In this document: positions 57,814 to 64,000 of the stretch, one piece after another
How positions within the stretch are numbered: position 1 is the stretch's first letter
How the letters are laid out: every line of letters begins with the position of its first letter
Source: Montifringilla adamsi
Taxonomy: Eukaryota; Chordata; Aves; Passeriformes; Passeridae
Direction of reading: 5' to 3'
Assembly (NCBI GenBank): GCA_017590115.1
Contig: JAGGNK010008337.1
Location: 4,145,609-4,209,608, forward strand
DNA: 64,000 nt
Program-made: the position numbers and the translations under genes
The notes under the pieces: model-generated
Told to the model about the DNA's origin: nothing
The model's database searches: none
What the model saw: only the letters and a program-made list of their open reading frames with translations

Positions 57814-60800
57814 AGGATCATTCAGCAGCACAGCAACAACAGAAGGAAGCTGTAAGGGTGGGAGGAGAGAGATTTCCCAAGGGCTCTGGAAAGGGTGGAG
57901 GAAAGAGAGGGAGAATATTAATACATGTTTCAGAGAAGATATTTGCCCTTGTCATACAGAACGGTGCCAAAGGCTCCTTCAAAGCACTGCAGTTATGCTG
58001 CTTTGTAAGTTTCCCATTTGGAGCAGCTTCTTTCTCTCTCTTGGCTTTTGCAAGAGCTGAGCAGATGGAATGAGGTGCCAGGTGCTGGAGTGTTGATGTC
58101 CTCCTGGGAGGGCGTGCTTGAGGGTTCATGCCAGTGACTTTGCCAGGTAAACTTGGGGTGAGGCACATCACCTGCCCTGTGCTGGGCCAGTAGCAAAGCT
58201 CTCTGACGCAGAGGAGCAGTGGCACCTCGAGGAGCCATTGCAGCACTCAGGGCTTCTCCTCCCCCTTGGCTCTCAGAACACCTTGCTCTGTGTCTTGGGA
58301 GCTCTCGCCTCAAGAATCACAATCAGAAAGCTTCTGGTATCTGTTTTATCAAGTAGGGAAGATGGTGTCTGTAATCATCCTCGTATAGGAGTGAGAAAAT
58401 ATTAAAAAGGAAAAAAAGCACAACCCCATACACCTCCTCACATTTCTGCAACTGTATTTGGAGTATTGATCATTTTATCAAAGCTGGTCACAGTAAGAGC
58501 TTGTTACTGAAATTCCTTTGAACTTGATGCTGGTGAAAAATAAATGTTTCTTAGTTCTTAACATTACCTCTTCATTATAATTTGATTTAATAGCTATTAC
58601 TTTTATTTCATCAGTACCAGAACATGAACATTCTGTAGGCTTAATGCAGTCTGTCCTTGCAATTCTGATTTCCAGTTAATTAAAATTGATTGGCTGACCT
58701 GACATTTATATTTATCACATCTTATGAAGGATCCAGGTTCTCCTTCACATAAATTTTACTGCTGCTCTCTGTTAGCTGTTTTGTGCAAAAAAGCTTTACA
58801 TAATGTCAGATACAGTAAAAAAAGCATCTTAATCTTTTGAAGTTGCATTGCACTCAAAGCTACTATCAACAACAAAATTTTTTCCCCTTAATTGCAAATA
58901 ATTACATTGTTTGGATCAAACTGTTTCTTTTCATAGTCATTTTTGGAAAGAATTTTGAAATGAATTCTTACAGCAATGCTGACAAAAATCTTGGTCATAA
59001 TTGTATGATTAGCACTTCTCATGTTGGCCAATACTATTATCTCATTACTTCCCTTGTAGAAAATTTACATGTGTTGTGTCTCGTCTCTGATAGTAAATTC
59101 CTTGGAGCCCTGATTGTCTTTTGTTCTATATATAGCTGTCCTGCAAATGAAGTCTTGTTCATGAGCAGGGCTCTTGTGCAGGGTGGTAACAGAAATCAGA
59201 ACTTCCTCCTGTATATTTTCCCATTAAAATGGGCAGTGAAGGCAGCAGCAGAGCAATGACATTGACAGACTTGTTCATGCTGGGGACTGCTCCCAAAGGC
59301 TGCAGGGGGTTGCTGGAGGTGGTTTTACCACTGCTGCAGAACAAATATTCATTCAAGTATTTACACTTTGCTTCCAAGTTTGAAGTTCATTTCTTGAGAA
59401 GAACAGTTGGCTGCATTTGTATCAGTCCCCACCAAGGGAATTCTTTGGAATGAGATGTAGAATTTAGAGCCAATAAGAGGAATAAATAGAATTTATTAAA
59501 TCAGGGTAGGGAGTGGTAAGGTAAGTGGAAAGGGAAGAGGGAAGAAAAGTTAGTTAGGAGTCATATCCAAGGTAATGAGTGCTATGGAAAGAACAGGAGA
59601 TAGGAGCTGGCAGAAGGGATGGTGATTCTGAGCTGCAGTCTGAGACACTTAACACATATTTAATGTTTTGAGGCACAGCATCTGATGGGAAGCTGTGACT
59701 TTGTACCGTGAATGTGTGATATTATTCCATTAAAATGTACGTGTCACATCACCAGGTACACAAATAGTTGGTTTTATTTTGTTACCCTTTTCATCTGTGA
59801 AAGAATAGATGGCTCAAGAACAGAGATGGGCAGTGTGGTGCTGCACAGAAAGGAAAGCTGAAAGAGGAGACCTGGATGCAAGTGAGGAAGGAGGAGAGGA
59901 AAGTTTAATAATATTTATGAACTTTGAGATGGGAGGAAAAACAAAACAGAAGAAAACTGTAGGAGAGGATACAGAAATTAAAGGGAGCATAGGCACTCCT
60001 TGAGCTGTGAAAATCAAATAATGCAAATGTTTCTGGGTGAACAGCAGGGAATGCTCAAGAAAACAACTATGAATTTATAAAAAAGATTGAAGGAATGTCA
60101 AAAGACAGGTATAGCTTTATTTTTCAGGTAGAAAAGACTGTCATCCAGTGGCCCTTCGGCTGGGGGCTGTATAGCTTGTATGCCTTTCCTTTTTAATTCC
60201 TCTAGGGGAGTTGTTTGTATTTTTGGGGATTTTTTTTTTTAGTATACAAAAAGCTCCTTTTCACTGAGCTCTTCAGTAGAAGGAGACATAGGAACCCAAA
60301 AAAGAATGGAATTGTTTACAGTCATATCAGTATTGAACCGAAAACTGCAAAAAATGAAATTATTCTGGTTAGGAGGGAGTGTTTCTTTACAATGTAGATA
60401 TTATGGAAGTGTTTTTCAGGGGAGATTATAATTTCTCCTTTGGGATATTTGAAACTGGATGGGAGAGAAGAGCAGAGAGGTGACTGGTGGGGTACTGAAC
60501 GTTGTGTGTGATCACAGCGGTGGTGCAGGATGGGTGCCATGTGAGCAGAGCCAGCACTGCTTTGCCATTTGCAGCAGGTCTGTGTCTTTAATTAGACTCA
60601 CAGACAAGTAATGCTGCGTGAATTTGCATCCCAACAGTTGCATTCCAGGCTGGGATTTGAAGTGCAAACAGGAACTGGCAGCTGTTCATGGAATATTTGA
60701 ATACAAGGTTATATTCAGGATTTTCCTTCAGCACTGAGTATGGGTATAAATATTCTTATGCATCAGGATTAATACATCCCTCATTAGTTGCCCATGTCTA

Positions 60801-61560
60801 AATCCTCTTTGCACTGAGATACTTACAGGGTGGGTTTAGTTATTCTTAGGGTTGATCCTTTGGCAAAAAAATGTATGACAGGGTTTAATAGTTGTACACT
60901 TGCTTCTGCTAAGCCCTGCTGTTAAACATACTTCTAATTTCCAATTGGTGACTATATGCAATTTGTCTTCATAGCTGTGGTTGCGGGAACAGGTTTGTAT
61001 TTTTCTTTAGCTAATGTTTCCGAATTGAGTTTCATGTCACCAGCAGAGAATTTTAGAGCTGAATTTCTTCCTCATTCTACAGCCTACTTGTGGCAGGAGG
61101 TTTTTTTGAAGAGGAGCAGCTCAATGGTCTTCTCATTCTAAAATGCTTTTGGAAATTCCCTTGTTGATTCATACACTTGTAAATTTAGATTATGTTTGTC
61201 ACACACAAATAATGCCAAATTCTCTTGTGCCTCGTGGCAATATCTGACTCTTGGAGGTATTTATTCTGCTGGGTTTGGAATGACAGAGATCTGTACAAAC
61301 AGCAGTTCGTCCTTCCCAGAACAGTGGTGTGATGCCTTTGCCTGCAGAGAGTCTGGGCTAGGAATAGGCATGAACTGGAGCCTTACATCCGTGTGTTTGG
61401 GAGCTGCAGGGAAACAGGGATTCATGGTCTCCAGGGATTCATGGCTTTGAGTCCAGGTCCTGGCACAAACCACACTTTTATCTCTTATCAAGAGGTGAAT
61501 CAGCATCACTGCTGGTCAGAATCACAAGGCTTGGAGTCGAGACTTACATTCTGGGGCTTG
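57814..61560. other. Gene desert, continued
   Basis: No homology or repeat I can support. Short open frames look like chance. Confidence 0.6.
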
Positions 61561-61719
61561 GGATCAACTGTTGAGACACGCTGGGGTACCGGCAGCAGCA
61601 TAAACAGGACAGGCCATAGCAGGTTTAGGAGCTTTGCTGGCCGGTTGTGTAGCCCACTGCCACCTCCGGAAGGGAAAATTCCTTTGGGAAGCCCAGAAGT
61701 GGCCGTGATCAATGAACGG

Positions 61720-61734
61720 CCGGCAGGTGGCGCC
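61720..61734 (+). promoter_or_regulatory. CTCF-like motif in an isolated CpG spot
   Basis: CCGGCAGGTGGCGCC differs from the CTCF core CCAGCAGGTGGCGCC at one base. It lies in a short CpG-rich stretch (about 61640-61930) within AT-rich desert. Binding is inferred. Confidence 0.55.
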
Positions 61735-61934
61735 CGAGAACACCGAGTGCCGCGCCCGGCCTTGGCTCGGTGTCGCCCGGTGCGGCTCCCGAGGACCTCC
61801 ACGCGGGATGTCTCCTGGAATTCAATCCTACAGCAGCAGGGAATGCACCAAAGCGACACCCGCCCATTGCTCCGTGTAAGAACCGAAGCTGTGTGGAGGC
61901 TGCTTGCAGTGCTAGTGACGGGGACGGATAAGAA

Positions 61935-64000
61935 CTGCAGGATTCAGAGGGTAATGCCCATGGCAGGAGGGGAAAAAATCCCTGCTTCCAGATGTGGCTT
62001 CATTAGGTAGTGAGTTATCTGAAAAAAATTCACGTGGCAGATAAACCCCTTGTAAAGCCTTGCAGAAGGCCAGGCCATTGCAAATAAATAATTGCTTGGG
62101 TGGATGTAATAGGGATGGCATGTCAGGAATGATTTTTTTTCTTAGTCATGCTTTGCAACATGTGTTCAAATATTTCTTTGCTCTCATAAATATTGGAGAG
62201 AATAAGATGGGAGCCTAGATGGTGGAGCCTTCTTCTCTTGCTCTCAGCACTCAGGTGAAAACACAGAGGGATTAAAGATGGATTAGATAAGCATTCTTGA
62301 GGGAGCAGAGAATTCTGGGAACACTACTCTGGCCTATTAATGGTGAAGGATGCAAAAAACTGCCTGGCCCTTTTCTGGTTGGAAAAGCACAATGTTTATA
62401 TTGCGTTTTATCTGATGTACAGCTTCAGTTGGTTTTGTTGGATTGGATGATTATTTTTTCCCCTGCATATCTTTCTTTTTAACTGTTTCAGGGTACCCAA
62501 AGTGTCTGCACAGTTCTTTTCAGGTGTCCTTTCCCTGGTGTGTCCCATGTGCCTTAAAATGCCAGCAAGACTCAAAATAAAACTGTGACCCATAAATGAA
62601 TACTAAAACTGTCATGTCATGCCAACTTGTCAAGATACAAAAATTTACTTTTAGTAAGGCAATTTATTCTCTGCAGAGTTTTCTGCCTGATTATTTCAGA
62701 ACTTTTTTGTCGACTTCAATGGGAAGGAAGCGAGGCTATGCCATGAATATACTTTGTGTGCCTATTTTGATTTAATCTTGTATATTTGCTAGATGATGGG
62801 TGTGGAGGAGAGTCAGAGCATGTAATTATGATGTGTTAATTAGTGCCCTAAAGCTATATTTAATTAAACCTTTAATAGCAACAGATTACAAATATTCTCA
62901 GGAAATAAATTCCTCTTTGTGAAGCAGGGCCATTGTAGTGCAGCCTAACTACAAACCCACAGCCTGACAGCTTGCACCGTCCAACACTGATTTTTCTGTA
63001 GGGAATGATAAGAACATGGGTAACGAAGGGCAAAGTGTCAGTGTCACCATTTTAGCAGCTGAATCTATTCTGTCTGTCTCCTGCCAAACAGCCTATTAAA
63101 CCTTTTAGCATTATGCTGTCTGTGACAGTAGGAGATGGTCCCATTTATACTAACAGCTTCACTGAGAGAGTAGCAGGAATACCCTTCAATAGTCCTACAG
63201 ATAAAATCCCGCAGAGTACATGGAATAAAAGTTGCTTAAAATGTGCTGTTTTCAGTGTATTGTAGCACTTGTTACCTACCTAAGGATGTTTAACACACAG
63301 CCTAAATGGCATGTCACTGAAGTTCTACATAGCATTGAAAGTATGAAACTGTGTCTATAATTTCCATTTATTCTATGGCTTCTGTTGAACTATTTGACCC
63401 TTTACAAGCCCCTTTGTCTCTTTTCTTCCATGTGTTCTCTTTGTAATTCTCAGTATAGTTCAGGATGGCACAAAGAAAATGTGCCAAGCTGAGCAGAAGT
63501 CCATTCCTAAGACCTGTCAAAAACATTTTCTCAGCCTTACTGCACTTCAAAGCAACAATGTTATCCTTTCCTAAGGTTTGCTTCCTTGCTTAGCAGTAGT
63601 TCAGAAATTCAATATGCCATTTGCTTATGCACCATGATTTGTTTCAAGAAAAAGCTACTTTTTTTTTTGCAGTGATGCTAGTTAAGAACCTAAATTTGGT
63701 TTGGTTTCCCAAAGTACAAATATTGTTAGAGGCTTCTGAGTTATGGTACTGCTTAGAAACAGATCTCAAAGACTTTCATCCCACTCAGCTGGGACCCTGA
63801 GTTATGTGAAATTGCAGTGTGTAAGGTACTGAAGGAATGGGCAGAGCCTGAGCTCTTGTTCATGGTCAGATATCACACTGTGCTGATCCAAAATCCTAAT
63901 CAAACAAAAGGAGGCAAAGGTAGATGTGTAGCCAGTGAATATTTAGGCAGAATTAAAAATAAAACTGTGGCAGTAAAACCCCTCAGATCCTATGGAAATT
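61935..64000. other. Gene desert to window end
   Basis: AT-rich sequence with no gene, RNA gene or clear transposon that I can support. Confidence 0.6.

Noticed and set aside
57627..58073. A 148-codon open frame with Gln and Ala runs
   Set aside because: Low complexity, not similar to the RTN4 N-terminus or any family I know.
61729..61747. TGGCGCCCGAGAACACCGA looks like a retroviral primer-binding site for tRNA-Lys
   Set aside because: Only about the first 10 bases fit, and no LTR or internal viral sequence lies around it. The CTCF-like reading explains the same bases better.
61393..62010. A 205-codon open frame on the plus strand
   Set aside because: No domain or homology that I recognise, no splice context, and it coincides with a CpG-rich patch where stops are rare.

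Overview
This is vertebrate nuclear DNA, most likely from a bird and probably a songbird. The window shows long introns with GT-AG splice sites, CR1 LINE fragments in the avian style, and retroviral-LTR-like repeats that resemble families common in passerines (family recognition is from memory). The gene order matches the human 2p16 block read in the opposite direction: CCDC88A (+), PRORSD1 (-), MTIF2 (+), RPS27A (-), then a decayed CLHC1 (+). All exon limits come from splice motifs, reading-frame continuity and remembered human proteins; no search was run.

Layout. 1-28217 is the 3' part of CCDC88A (girdin/GIV): 17 constitutive coding exons and one optional exon, giving about 1302 or 1330 residues from the long coiled coil to the C-terminus. 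An in-frame extension of the penultimate exon encodes a second possible C-terminus, ending in a Daple-like PDZ ligand. 28218-32947 is 3'UTR and intergenic DNA. 33023-34102 is PRORSD1, intact in two exons (172 aa). 34.4-34.9 kb is an LTR-like repeat. 36.3-46.03 kb is MTIF2, 13 coding exons and 726 aa, with a CpG/NRF1-type promoter, one GC-AG intron and an intronic partial copy of one of its own exons. 46.69-48.32 kb is RPS27A, a ubiquitin-eS31 fusion of 156 aa in 5 exons with a 5'TOP-like start. 48.37-48.73 kb is a divergent GC-rich promoter with paired ZNF143-type motifs and a minisatellite. 50.26-53.05 kb holds collinear, frameshifted remnants of CLHC1. 53-64 kb is an AT-rich gene desert in which I see only a possible RFX X-box and an isolated CpG spot with a CTCF-like motif.

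The genes are neighbours by ancestry, not an operon. CCDC88A is a signalling and actin scaffold, PRORSD1 a predicted trans-editing factor for mischarged tRNA, MTIF2 the mitochondrial initiation factor 2 GTPase, and RPS27A supplies ubiquitin and a 40S protein. The most notable observations are the alternative PDZ-ligand terminus of CCDC88A, the substituted phenylalanine in its G-alpha-activating motif, a 27-bp duplication of a 3' splice site, the MTIF2 exon copy, and the CLHC1 relic.
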